Shown: positions 1-11,765 of the stretch, piece by piece
Numbering within the stretch: position 1 is the stretch's first letter
Layout: every line of letters starts with the position of its first letter
From: Desmodesmus armatus
Lineage: Eukaryota; Chlorophyta; Chlorophyceae; Sphaeropleales; Scenedesmaceae
Assembly: GCA_007449985.2 (NCBI GenBank)
Contig: VIIQ02000120.1
Span: forward strand, 62,001 to 126,000
Direction: 5' to 3'
Length of the DNA: 64,000 nt
Position numbers and translations under genes: made by a program
The notes under the pieces: generated by a model
The model's database searches: none
The model's input: only the letters and a program-made list of their open reading frames with translations
What the model was told of the DNA's origin: nothing

Positions 1-785
1 TCAGCAGGGCCCTGAACCACACACTTTAGCTCAAGGTGTTGCAAACCTGTTGGGACACTCGACAGCAGCCCAGCCTCTACTGCAGACGACAGCACCAGCT
101 CTGTAAGGCAGGCAGGGAAGGCCATACCAGGGACAGTGCTTGGGCCAACTGTGATGCTACCCTCAATGTCTAGGTGCAGCTCTTGCAGGTTTGTGAGGCC
201 ACCCAGCTGCTGAAGGTTGTCAACAGACAGCCTCTGCACATCCAAGTGCGTCAGCTGCTGCATGCGGGGCAATGTTGCACTTGACAACGTGAGTTGATTG
301 GTTTCACACCATACAAAGTGCTGTAGGTGCACCAAAGTCGACAGACAGTCGAGCACAGGTGCATCCATGACATCGCCCACCACATACTTGCACACCTCCA
401 GGCGAGTCAGCTTGGTGCAGGCATGAATCACGCCTGGGTAGTCATTTACAGCTGCTGGGCCCAGCTGCAAGCCGAACGGGGTGTAGTCACCATCCAGAAA
501 CAGCTCCAGCAGATTGGTGCAGCTGCGGGGCAGCTGCAGCAGTGCTTTCGGGAAGTAGGTGAACCCTAGGTACGTCAGCTGCTGTCCAAACTGGTCCAGC
601 CATGTCGACCAAGAGTCTACCCGTTCCGTCCCGAAGTGATGCAGATGCACCTCTTGTGTAGCTGCCATTGCTGCTGCATGCAGCCTCTTGTTCAAGAGAC
701 AGCAGCTGGTGAGGCGGGTCTTGAGCGGCACATGCTGCATGACAAGCTTCAGAACTTCGTCAGGAAGGGAGAGGAGACACGACAT
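1..785 (-). CDS. F-box/LRR protein, 5' part (runs off window)
   Basis: The minus strand is open from an ATG at 785 to the window edge, about 261 codons, with no stop. The protein opens with MSCLLSLPDEVLKLVMQHV, an F-box helix that normally binds SKP1 in SCF ubiquitin ligases. Leucine-rich repeats follow (for example LTRLEVCKYVV, LQHLELKCVV), the usual substrate-binding part. The start and the first 40 residues align with the three F-box paralogs at 15605-25008, which fixes the ATG. Those paralogs suggest roughly 470-490 codons in exon 1 and a short coiled-coil exon 2, so about half of this gene is missing to the left. It is separated from its relatives by the Cys-rich gene on the other strand. 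Function beyond F-box/LRR and the substrate are unknown. Confidence 0.85.
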   Translation of the reverse strand, partial: MSCLLSLPDEVLKLVMQHVPLKTRLTSCCLLNKRLHAAAMAATQEVHLHHFGTERVDSWSTWLDQFGQQLTYLGFTYFPKALLQLPRSCTNLLELFLDGDYTPFGLQLGPAAVNDYPGVIHACTKLTRLEVCKYVVGDVMDAPVLDCLSTLVHLQHFVWCETNQLTLSSATLPRMQQLTHLDVQRLSVDNLQQLGGLTNLQELHLDIEGSITVGPSTVPGMAFPACLTELVLSSAVEAGLLSSVPTGLQHLELKCVVQGPA

Positions 786-825
786 GATTCTGGACGGCAA
801 GGTGGTAAGATCAGATCAGTAACTC

Positions 826-1074
826 AGCGTTTTGAAACCGTTACACCCTGTTTCCTTGTGTCAGGGGTGGAGTTGCTCCCCCGGGGGACCCTGCTTTTCA
901 CAGCAAGTGCTCCTTGCTCCCCCCCCCCCTCTCTTTCAGCACGTTCTCCCTGCAAAGTGGCCGGATCGCAGTTGCCCCCCCCCCCCCCGAGCTGCCTCCA
1001 GGCTGATTCCGCTCCTTGCTCACCCCCCCCCCCCCTCAAAGAAACAGGGTGTACCGGTTTCGAAAAAAAACGCT
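826..1074. mobile_element. MITE-like element with ~35-bp terminal inverted repeats and poly-C interior
   Basis: The left end (826-857) reads AGCGTTTTGAAACCGTTACA then CCCTGTTTCC. The right end (1038-1074) is its reverse complement apart from a longer T run and a few changes. The 250-bp interior has no ORF and carries three C runs of 11-14 bases, two preceded by GCTCCTTGCTC. It lies 40 bp upstream of the F-box start codon at 785, so it may sit in that promoter or 5' UTR. No clear target-site duplication was found; AACTC occurs near both ends. Confidence 0.7.
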
Positions 1075-1252
1075 ACCCCAACTCGACTGCAACTAGCTCC
1101 ACAGCGGTGTGTGGCTGACAGGGACAGAGGTAGTGGCCAAGTGGCTGTTTTGATCATTGAAAAACCAATCCAAACCAAGCGACGGAATTGGTCTTAGGTA
1201 GTAAGGTTGGTGCTCCGCCAGAGATCCAAGTGAACTGCATGCCAGCCATGGC

Positions 1253-1520
1253 ACTGGCCACATGCAGCAGCACAGCAGCAGCTGATGCCAAGTTGGACTG
1301 CAGCACCAGGCCACCTACAACAGCGGCCACATGCAACATCGCAGCAGCAGCAGATGCCAAGTTGGACTGCAGCACCAGGCCACCTGCAACAGCGGCCACA
1401 TGCAACATCACAGCAGCAGCAGATGCCAAGTTGGACTGCAGCACCAGGCCACCTGCAACAGCGGCCACATGCAACAGCACAGCAGCAGCTGATGCCAAGT
1501 TGGACTGCAGCACCAGGCTC
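1253..1520. repeat. 69-bp minisatellite, about four copies
   Basis: A unit of about 69 bp containing GATGCCAAGTTGGACTGCAG and CAACAGCGGCCACATGCAAC repeats nearly four times with a few substitutions. Because 69 is divisible by three it leaves long shadow ORFs on both strands, with no sign of a real gene. Confidence 0.85.
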
Positions 1521-2622
1521 AGGTCCTGAAGGGGCATGTGCTGGTGCATGTGTTGTCACAACACACAGTGTGGTGGCAGCGCAGCACATATTCATGCTGC
1601 CCCACTGTACCCTTTGACAAGCAGCTTGCGGCTGCACTAATATCGTGTAGCCCAGGATGCCATGCCTTGAAGGGCATGCTGACTTGATAATACGTCAAGT
1701 TTAACCCTCCTTCCACTTATAAACACCGACAGTCTTTTTTGTGTGTTTTGTGGAAAAAAGTAATGAAACAAAAGGCAAGGGTTGCAGGAAGATCAGCAAA
1801 ATGTGGGAGTGTGCCACAACCTGAAACAGATATGGCACACAGGAACTGAAACACCACCTGCAGGTGTTCCTGCTGGCACACCACCATTGTGTTGCTGGGT
1901 TGTGGGTTGAGCCCAGCAGCTGCGCCAGAATTAGCACCTTCAGGGTGGGCAGTACCAGTGCACTTGAGTGCAGGTCAGGTGTTCACAGGCCAGGCATCAG
2001 CCTCACTGAGTCAGCATGTGAGCCCCCTTGTGGCACGTGCCACAGCCCAGCCACAGACAGTCTGTAGAAGCCCCAGCCTGAATCTGGGAGCATTACATGC
2101 AGAAACATCGCCGCAGACTGCAGCAGTTGGGCCTGTGCCAATTGGGTGCCCATATGGGCGCCCAATGCATAAGCATCCAGCCAAGGATCCAGCCCATTGG
2201 GTGAACAAAGTTACCTGCCAGATCCAGCGTGTTCGTACGAACAGAAACGTCGAGGAAGCGTTCACGGACACTCAAAACACCAAAAACGCAGCGGATAACT
2301 CCGCCTGCTGCAGGCAGCTTAGTGGCGAAGAAGGGCTGAACATCCACACCACGCAATTGCAGAGGCGTGGCGTGTATGACTGTTTTTCAGCCGGAATCAG
2401 GCATCTTTGAAGTCTCCTTTGCGGACTGCGAATGTAACCCTGAATTGTCACATGAACATGACACGTCGCTGCTTGCTGCACCTCTAGAGGGCTGCCAAGG
2501 CTGCAACCACCATATTTTGACACTCACACCTGCTGATTTCCATTCCTGACAACAAACTACAACATCTTTCCATCCCGACAAGGACTAAGAACATCGGCTG
2601 CTTGAAGATTTCCACCACCAAA
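1521..2622. other. Intergenic region, no gene seen
   Basis: This stretch lies between the minisatellite and the start of the Cys-rich gene. Only short ORFs without recognisable domains are present. It should contain the promoter and 5' UTR of the downstream gene, but I see no firm TATA box or other motif. Confidence 0.4.
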
Positions 2623-5600
2623 ATGGGCTTGAAGTCGCCTTATAGACTCCTTTACTTGACCGTCCTGCTTTTGTGCTGGCTCCAAGCAGCCAGCGTTTCG
2701 GCAAGGTCACTATCGGTGCCAGGTCAGGTAAGGGATGTGCCAGGTGCTCGTTCGTAGCATGCAATGTCTTTTACGAGTGCAAATGGAGGTGTCGAGATGT
2801 TTTTTGTGTCTGCTGACGCAGGTCCTGAAGATCTGCTATTTTCATGCCACAACGAACTCCCTCTCGGTTGTGACGATGTCGGCACTGGAGTGGCAGGTGA
2901 TATGATTATTTGAAGGCGGGCGTGAGAGTCTTGCAGCCCAAGCCATAACAGCAGCTGCTGCCATCTCTGTTGGCGATCATGTATTTTGCTGTACGGCCAC
3001 ATGCTCGAAGTTTCCTGGGCGTCCGCATGCTGCTTGGTGAAGCATAAGGTATAAAGCAGCTTGAAAACCGACGGCAGACGAGGTGATGGGGCGAGTCCCC
3101 CCGTTGACAAACAAAGTAGGGGACCGCAGTGTTGCATGTGTCAGGCATCCCTGACAGTCATCCAAAAGCGTTGGTGGCTGCTCTCTGCTGCTTTTGCAGG
3201 CTGGGTACTCCAAGTCTCCCTGGGACTGCTGCCACCCTGCTGACAGCTCACAAAGTCCATGTGGAGGCTCCAGGTCATGCAAGCACATGCACATGACGCC
3301 ATCCTGCCAGTGCATCGACGGATACATGTACAACCCCGCCACACACGCCTGCGAGGGTGAGTCACAGTGCCGCTGAGGTCAAGAAAGTAGGCAGTGCATT
3401 GCAAGCTGAACAAGAGAAGTAGGCAGTCACGCAACATGCACCAGCTTGAATATGAGGGGGCATGTTTTCTGTTTGGTAGGAGGGGTGACTATGCTTGACT
3501 TGTGCTTGGTCATGTTGAGCCTTCCTAGTATAGTGCGCTCACACCTCACACCACACCGTCCTTGCTGCCAGGGATGGGCTGATGCACCTTGTGCTGTCCT
3601 GCCAACCCCCTGCAGGCACAGATGCCGTGCCCACAACACCTGCCCGCTCCATCAAGCAAGCCAACCCCACCTGCCCTCCCGGCTGTGCTCCTAGCGGCTG
3701 TGTGCTTGACTCCACCATCGGGGGCTACAAGTGCATCTTTTGCCTCGGCTCCCTGCTGCTCAACACCGCCAAGGGCACTTGCGACTGTCCGACCGGCAAG
3801 TATGGCGGCGACGCCACGTGTGCTGACTGTTGGAAGGCCCACTACTGCCCTGGAGGGACATACACGGGCCCCGGCACTCCCCCCATGATAGCGTGCCCGT
3901 CCAACATGACCACTACAGGGCGCCGTTCAAGCAGCATCAGGGCATGCGGTGAGCAAACTGCAGCACAAGGCAGGCCTGTAGCACAAATGAGCACAGCACA
4001 GCCCAGTGCGATGCAACACAAGTCACGTGCATGGTGTTGCACAACACAGTGCAACACAGCACAGCCCAACGCAGTACGAACACGTGGTGGACCCAGCTCT
4101 GGTGCTGCTGCAATGCATACGCCGTGCGGTTGCGCATTATGCTGACGCCATGCATAGTGCAGGCCCACCACACTATGTTACTCACTCACATCAGCAGTGT
4201 TGCTCAGCAGTGTCAGGTTTCATGAGGTAGTTGAATGGCCCGTTCGACGGTGTGGCACACGGTGTGCACCTGACAGCAGATGCATGCAACATCATAGATA
4301 ACGCCAATGCAGCATGTCAAGCTCTGGCCATGTGGTGTTTGCTGACGGCCATGCCTGCCTGCTTGCCTGGCTGCTGTTGCTGCTGCTGGTTTGGTTGCTG
4401 TAATGTCGCGTCGGGCCCAGTCAACGCTGCCGGCACCTCCTACACAGTGGACGACGCTGGCAACATTGTGGTCACGGCCTGCCCCCAAGACACCTACGGC
4501 CCCGGAATGAAGAAGCAGCGAGCATGTGTGCCCTGTCCCCCAGGTTACACAACTAGGGGGGCAACCGGCCAGATCACTGCCGCTGCATGCGGTGAGTGGC
4601 AAAACCAAGAACGGCATCGCTGCCACATCCACAAAGGATCAGCAAACCAACAGGTTGCCAATATCGTGAGAGTCATGGTCAAGTGCATTTGCCTCTGTTG
4701 ATGACAGAATAGGTGAAGGGGACTGTGTGACAGCTCAATGCATGTGCTAATTAGCGTATGCCAACTTGAAGTGGTCTTCACTTGTTTGTCCCTGATGCTG
4801 CTGCTGCTGCTGCCCCTGCTGCCATGTTTGCTTTCCTTCTCAGTGGTGCCTGAGGGTTACTACGTCAAGGGTCCTGGCCAGGTAGCCCTTGTCCAAAGGG
4901 GGAGTACAAGTCCGGCTTTGGCGAGGCTGCATCATGCACCAAGTGTGCTGCTGGCGCCACCACACAGGTGGTTGCTTCAACCCACAAGGACAACTGCACC
5001 ATCCTGCTGCGCTCGTACTATGCTGACTCCATGGATGGCCCTGCTATCAACAGCACCAGGAGGTGCCCGCAGAGCTTTGTGTGTCCAAGGGGCGAGGCGA
5101 CAGCTGCGTTTGACCCAACCAACCCCACAGCCGCCAGCGGCACTACTGTCTTGCGGTGCCCCGACGGCACCTACACGGAGAACACTGGTGCCTCGTCAAG
5201 CAGCGCCTGCAGTGAGTTGCAAACTCTGCTGTTGTGCTGGGAGGTGGGGTGGGGACATGATAGGTTGCATGCATCAATCACATGCACTCCCCAAGACGGT
5301 CCGCTCAGCCTGCATGCGGGGTAGCTCCCAAGCGCGACGAACATGCTGCTGACGACTTGCTCACGGCCGCCGTGATCAGTGATCACACAGCTGTGTGTGG
5401 TGGCTAGCCTAGCCCTGGCATCATTTGGCTTCTTGTTGCCCTCCCTGCCCGGTGCTGCAGTGACCCCGCCCGGCTTCAAGACCATCGATGGCGTCACCTC
5501 TGCCTGTGGAGAGGGCGAGTACAGGGCAGAGTGGAAGCCACCCGCTGCTGCCAGTGTTTGTGAGGTGTGTGGCGACGGCATCAACTCCACTGCTGCTGAG

Positions 5601-8600
5601 CAGCTAGCCCTGTATGACCCTTCCACTGGAGATGTCAGCACCGTGGCCGTGCGCGCAAGTGCTGCAAGCTGTTGTGAGTCGCGATGCCTGCTGCCGCACG
5701 GACACATCCTCATGGCTGGCGCTAGCCATGGCTAGCGCTTCAGCATGCCTGTGAATGCGAACAGATCAGGCTCATCTTGCTGGCATGCCAGTATTTACCA
5801 GTAGACAATGTGGGGAGCTTCACAGCTGCATGCCATGATTGGGACAGCAATGCAACATGCGATTGATTGGCACATGCCCAACACGCCAAAAATCATGGCA
5901 TGCACATGCACGTTGATGGTTGCCATACACATATCATTGTTGCTGAGCAGCTCCACTTGTGCGTGAGACAGTGTGGCAGTGGCTCGTGATGTTGGTCAAC
6001 TCTATGTCAACGTCTAACTAGTTGGTGTTTTTTGCTGGCTCCTCCCCCCTGCAGACGTCAAGGCTGGGCAAGGCATGTACTTCAGTGCTGCCACCAACAC
6101 CTACTACGCAGTCAACTGCGACAGCAACAGCTACGGTGTGTCAGACTTGACCTACGGCCTGGCAGCACATCCCTGCCGTGACTGTCCTGCTGGCATGCAG
6201 ACCAGCGCCGACCTGCCCAACAGTGCTTCCTACTTTGTGTCCCATGGTGGGGGTGTCCAAGGGTTCACCAGCCCAATGGCTTGCGTCACTCAGGCCGGCT
6301 ACGGGTATGACGGGCGTGTTGCCAACCGGTGCCCCGCTGGCTTCTTCAATGCCGCCGGCAACTACAACACCTGCCAGCAATGCCAGACGGGCTTGTCTAC
6401 CCCCAACAACGCTAGCAAGCAGGTGTCTGAAGCCGACTGTACCCTGGCTGTGGGTTACGGCTTCCACGACAACACCATCGTGCCATGTCCCCTTGGTGAG
6501 TGCCACTCAGTGGCACTGAGTTTCTTCCCAACGCACTAGTGTTGTGGCTGCAGCATGCTGCTAGCAGCCCACAGTGGCAGACAGTTTGACCCATTGCACT
6601 GCCTGCTGCAGCTGGTAGAGAGTGCAGTACTGAATGTTGCAAAGATGGTTGCAACGGTCTTGTCACATGTTAGGGGCTGACAGCAGGCGTTGCTGCAACA
6701 TGCGCATGGTGCATGGCTAGTTGCCCATCTGTGTCGATCGAGTGTTGCTGTGCGCACATCACATCACGTGGCAGCAGCTGCCCTGTACTGCCGGCAATGT
6801 GCTGTAGGTGCGCTATCTTTGGTCACAACTGAAACATGCCGGCCGATTTGCTGCTCTCTACTTACTGCTGCCATGCAGGCACATACAGGGACGCACTCGC
6901 TGCCAGCACCACCAGCCCCTGCCTGTCCTGCCCTGCCCACGTCACAACCTCCCAAGCTGGCGGAGTTAGCACCGACGACTGCAATACGTGCGCTGTCGGG
7001 TATGGCGGACAGGCCTGTGCCACGGTCTGTGGAGGCGACACCGCCACCTTTGGCCCCGCTGCACGTGCACTTCACGCTGATTGTGAAGGTTGTCCTGTCA
7101 CCAAGCCTGGCTACTTCTTCGACTACAATGGAGTCAACCAGCCATTCGCCCCTGCGACGGTGTCTCGCCTCACTGCCGCATCGCTTGGCGACTGCCTTGC
7201 TGAATTTGCTCAGATTGAAGACAATGCCTGGTTCCTTGGCGGCGCAGTGGCAATGACTACCACAGCTGCAGCCACCTTTGAGGACTGTGTGGACGGCTGC
7301 AAGGCGGACGCCAACTGCATGTACCTCACCTTCAACTACGCCAATTCTCAGTGCCACAAGAAGTTGGCAGCAGAAACCTCAGGGTGAGTGCTAGCTGCTT
7401 TGACTTGATACCTCTATGGTGTGACAGCTTGCCGTCCTTGCATGGACAGCACTACAGACAGTCAGTGTCAAGGAAAAAATCACACACGATGGCTTGCAGC
7501 AACATCACCCGTAGCCAGACTGCAGGTGCCGTTGACGTCTGAGCACAGTACGGTTGCATTAATGCACCAACACTGTGCATGCCCCGTGCATGATCTAGGT
7601 TGTGGTATGGCCGGATCAAGCTCTTGCGTGGTGTGGTGTCATGTGCTGTTGCGGCAACACCGGCTCTGTCGTACCAACCAACCTGCAGGGGGGACGTCCT
7701 GGCCTTCAAAGCACTGTTGGCTGCTGACACCACCTTTGCCAAGACCAACCATATTGCTGCAGCCAACGGGCTCGCCTCCGGCGCCTACACTTTCTGGTGG
7801 CAGTCTGCAGCAGGCATCGGCGCATCCACCACACCTGTCGTCACAGCCAGCTTCCAGGCCTGCCTGACTGCTTGCGATGTCAGCCCCACTTGCGCTGCTG
7901 TTGCCATAACTGGGGTCACAACCAGCAAGGCACCGATCCAGTCGTGCAACCTTATCAAGGGCGACACCACTGTTGCAACCTTCAGGCGCAGTCTGACAAA
8001 GGTCAACACAAGCCGCTTGGTGCTGCCGGCAAACCCTGCTGGTGAGTTCTGAAGCTCAGTGACTAGCAGCGCCCCAGTTGCTCCACAAACATGCCTTGAG
8101 ACGTAGTTGTTGGTAGAGCGGGTTGATTGCACCCTCTTGTAGGCTGCTTTTGACATTTGCTTCTTCATCGGCTTTACCATCATGTACCAACAAGCCCTTA
8201 TCATGGCATGATGCTACCGGCAACAACCCCGCGAATAATTCTGAGCTCACAGTATTGTTTCGGTGTGGACATTGGTGCAGATGTGGCTTTAAGCGCCAAC
8301 GCTTGCGGGCCCTATGGTGGCCAGAGACCAGCCTTCCGTAAGTGGCTACATACTTTGCTGATTGATAGTATAGCAACTTACTTCTGCGGTCACACAACCT
8401 TTGAAAGCGCTTTGAGTGGCCAAAATAAGGGTGGTGTTGAAGCAACAGCATCTGCGTCTGATGGATTGCATGCTTGACACTGCACTGCAGCAAGCTGCTG
8501 CAATTCATCATTACGGTGTAATGACCCGAAGCTGTGATTACTGTCACAACCGTCTTGGATGCTTTAGCGGCTTGTGCAGTTGTGGAGCACAGCATGCATG

Positions 8601-8937
8601 TAATACCTTGGTGTGCGTGTCTTTCAGGTTGTTCCTCCTACACAATCGATACAATTGCCGGGGGCGGCCAAACTCGAGTCAACGACTACTCAGTTGGCGT
8701 GCCGGCTAAGTCAGCAAAGCTTGTCAACCTTGGGGGTATCCATGTTGACCAAGAGACAGGCGATCTGTACATGACGGCCCCATACGACAGAACCGTGTCC
8801 AGGCTGGAAGCTGCCACCGGACTCATAAGGTTGATTGGAGGCGTTTTTGAACCAGGCAACCCACCTGCTGGTAAGTCATGACCATCAGTGAGCAGACGGT
8901 GGAGCTGCCACCACGGTGATTTGGCTGTGGCGTGAAC

Positions 8938-8982
<45 letters not shown>

Positions 8983-11765
8983 CCCCCCCCACTGCCTGTC
9001 GGAGGAACACAAGGGGGTGGAAGCTACATGCTGGCAATTGCTCTTATGATTTGCCGACCAAACATGGCGTACTGCATACAATATGCCGAGATGTAGCCTT
9101 GCAATACTACTACTACTACTACTTTTCTGGGGGAAGGGCCTTGCCAACCCCGTCGCAGCACACTATGCAATGCCCAGCGAGCCAGTCTAGGCTCATGCGA
9201 CATCCTTCTCTTCGTAGCCCAGTGTGTCAAGTCAGGTGTGTTGTGATAGCAACACGACTTGACCACCCTACTACGGGAGCAGTTTAGAGTCATACTCAGG
9301 ACTAGGAATACAATCAATACTTTGACAGTTGCGCATCAGCACTTGGCTCACTCTAGCAAAGTGTGTTTGTCTTTGCGTGTTGTTGCTTCTGTCACGACAG
9401 GCGACTGGAGTGTGTACAACCCAGTTCCAGGCACTCATCCAGCCTATACAACACGCATGTACCAGCCAATAGGGGTTCACTACCGAAATGGCGAGGTGTT
9501 TGTGGTTGAGGAGGGCAACCATATTGTGAGTTCAACCTTGACATGTTTGGAATTTAGGGTAGAGGCCCTAAACCCCTGAACCTGGAGGGTGTCTTGTGAG
9601 CCGTTCCATCTCGCTCTGTCACACACACTATCTGGGGAGTATGTTACATGGACATTTTCGCCAAACAACAATGGCATTGCCCACCAGGATCGAGCCAGGT
9701 GAACCTCATAAGTTGTCTCCCCTGCGGTGGTTTGCACCACCTACACCGGGTTGACCAAAGAAGGCAGAACCACCAGAATTGCAGCAAGTGCCAGCCATGC
9801 TAGGAACCTATTGTGTGCAGAGATGAGGGCAGGCAACTATACCAGTGTGGACACAAGAAACAGAACAAAGTCAGTCAAATACCCATAGTAAGGCCAAGCA
9901 AGCGTGCTCTGCGCACTTTTATTTTGTACAAAGTGTGTGCCAGGGCCGACTGTTCGGCATGTTGAAACACAGTAGCAACACAATCTTGGTCACCCAACTG
10001 GACTGAAGCCGGGTCAGCAAAGGCTGGGCAGGCGGTGCGCAGATCATCATACACGGGACATTCAAGAATGAAGTGCTTTAGATCTTCAACATTGTTGCTG
10101 GTGCCAGTACGGGCCAGCACAGCAGCGCGGTTGGCCAGCGAAGCGTCCTGACCAGAGCACAAACGACAGATGCGATCCGCCCTTGGGACAGACTCCCTAC
10201 GCTTGCGACCCTGCTCAATTTCAAGATGTGCAGAGCCAACACGCAACTGCGCCAGGTTTTGTGCCAAGTTGAAAGACAAGCACAACTTCATATGCGGCAC
10301 CGTTTGATGCAATCATTGCAGTCGGACTGGTTTCTGCAAACAGCATGTGTCAGCAGATGGGACTGGCATAAAAGGTAGCCTCCAACATCCATGTGATTTC
10401 TTTGCCAAAAGAAGTGCGCGGCTGTCGCATGTCCTATTTCTTGCAGCTGCATTGATTGCTGCTTTATGTGTGCTGCACACTGTTGCGTTGATGGTCGCAG
10501 GTCAGAAAGATCAACCTGGCGACCAAGATGCTGCATGAGGTCGCTGGTAACAAAAATGGAGTTGAGGTTGAAGGCTCAATAGCCACCAACTTTGCTATCG
10601 GTGTGCCGGGCTGGGACATGGCATTCGACGAAGCTGTAAGTGGAGGTAGTTCTGGTAGATACCCATGCTCATTGTTGCTCCAGGCTGTGATGATTTGTTT
10701 GGGTTTGGGCTGCCCAACCCCAAACAGCAAAAGCAAAGTAATAACCCAATCAGGACATCGCATGTGTAGTTATGCTTGCAAGCTTGGACTTCAATATATG
10801 GACATGCCATTTGCATGTTGTGGCGCCTTGCGCAATGTAGACTCCACGCCTACCCAGAGATGTGTTGTTGTTGTGGTTGTGTGCAGGGGAACATGTTCGT
10901 CACTGGTTGGGAGCGTTCAATATATCAGCTGAATGCAACTACGCAAACTATGACAACCGCCTTCACTGGGAACGCCATGTGTCCAGCATCTGCTGTGGCG
11001 TGCACAAACGTGCCGGGTGGGTTTGGCCCCTTCAGCAGGAGCACATGTGGCGACTTCGCTTTCAGTGACCGGGACAGAAACATCAAGATGTACAAGCATG
11101 CGACTAAATCGTTTGACAACGTGTACAGCGTGACACACACAATGGGTGCCAAATTGATGTGGGACCTGAACGGTTATGATGTGTGGGTGGGCGACACCAA
11201 CAGGTGAATGAAGTATTGCAACTTGTGTGAAAGCACCAGCAAGACCTCAGCAAAAACATGGAGGGCAACTTGTGACGGTTACACATGGCATGCATGCATG
11301 CTGCACGCATACCTCAAATGATGTTGCCCACACGTAGGCAGCAACCAGCTTGCTACTGGGATTCTCTGCATACTATAGTATCAATGTTGTATTGTATAGT
11401 GCAGTACCCTGACACTAGGCCCGCCCTCACCAACTGCACAGATGCAGCTGGTGCCATAGAAGGGATGCAGCCCCTACAACATAGGTATCACCCATCATAT
11501 CAGTATCATTGAATGGCTGCTGCTGTACTGCATTGATAGGATTGCACGGCTGCAAGATGGCCAGCTGGTGACCATTGCGGGCCAACAGCTGAACGCATCC
11601 TCCACTGGGGATGGTGGTCCCGCAACAGCAGCCACCCTGAGGACAACTTGGGCCATGACTCAAGATGCCGCTGGCAGTGTCTATTTTGTAGATGCCATTA
11701 CGTACCCAAACGACATGATCATCCGCAAGTTGACATGCATGGGCGTCACGGCTGTAGCACCCTAG
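2623..11765 (+). CDS. Secreted Cys-rich GCC2/GCC3-PAN-NHL protein (15 exons)
   Basis: Coding exons: 2623-2727, 3200-3356, 3616-3948, 4421-4591, 4844-5211, 5461-5673, 6055-6495, 6879-7383, 7689-8041, 8281-8337, 8628-8870, 9401-9525, 10501-10635, 10887-11203, 11540-11765. All junctions are GT-AG and phases agree, giving 1249 residues if one missing base in exon 5 (C run 4886-4888) is allowed for. Residues 1-27 form a signal peptide (LLYLTVLLLCWLQAASVSA). Residues 36-660 are Cys-rich modules of the C-P-x-G-x-Y type (CPTGKYGGDATCADC, CPKGEYKSG), like GCC2/GCC3 or ephrin-receptor-like repeats. Residues ~665-880 hold paired-Cys segments like PAN/apple domains (FEDCVDGCKADANCMYL). Residues ~903-1245 resemble NHL propeller blades (IDTIAGGG, IVRKINLATK). 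There is no C-terminal membrane helix, so it is probably secreted, perhaps to the cell wall or matrix. The ligand is unknown. Confidence 0.82.
8939..8990. repeat. C homopolymer of about 50 bases
   Basis: About 39 C, one T and ten C in a row, in intron 11 of the Cys-rich gene. This is one of the longest homopolymers in the window and its length is probably unreliable. Confidence 0.9.
9230..9325 (-). mobile_element. SINE-like repeat, reverse copy (tRNA-related head)
   Basis: On the minus strand this reads TCCTGAGTATGA, then TGCTCCCGTAGTAGGGTGGT and CAAGTC. About 50 bp match the plus-strand copy near 47530-47580. The TAGTAGxGTGG motif fits a pol III A box. The two copies diverge after it, so the right end of this one is not defined. 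It lies in intron 11 of the Cys-rich gene. Confidence 0.5.
9634..10312 (-). mobile_element. 5'-truncated LINE fragment in intron 12 of the Cys-rich gene
   Basis: The minus strand encodes about 140 residues (9875-10300) closely matching the C-terminus of the LINE ORF2 at 49499-52945: shared EIEQGRKRR, VPRAD, a Cys-Cys/His/Cys zinc knuckle (CRLCSGQD, LKHFILECPVYDD) and a terminal RRARLLGL. The 3' UTR continues left to the GGGGAG at 9634. The first 220 bp of that UTR recur at 59985-60207 without visible differences. The rest of ORF2 and all of ORF1 are absent, as expected for incomplete reverse transcription. It is antisense to its host gene. Confidence 0.88.
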
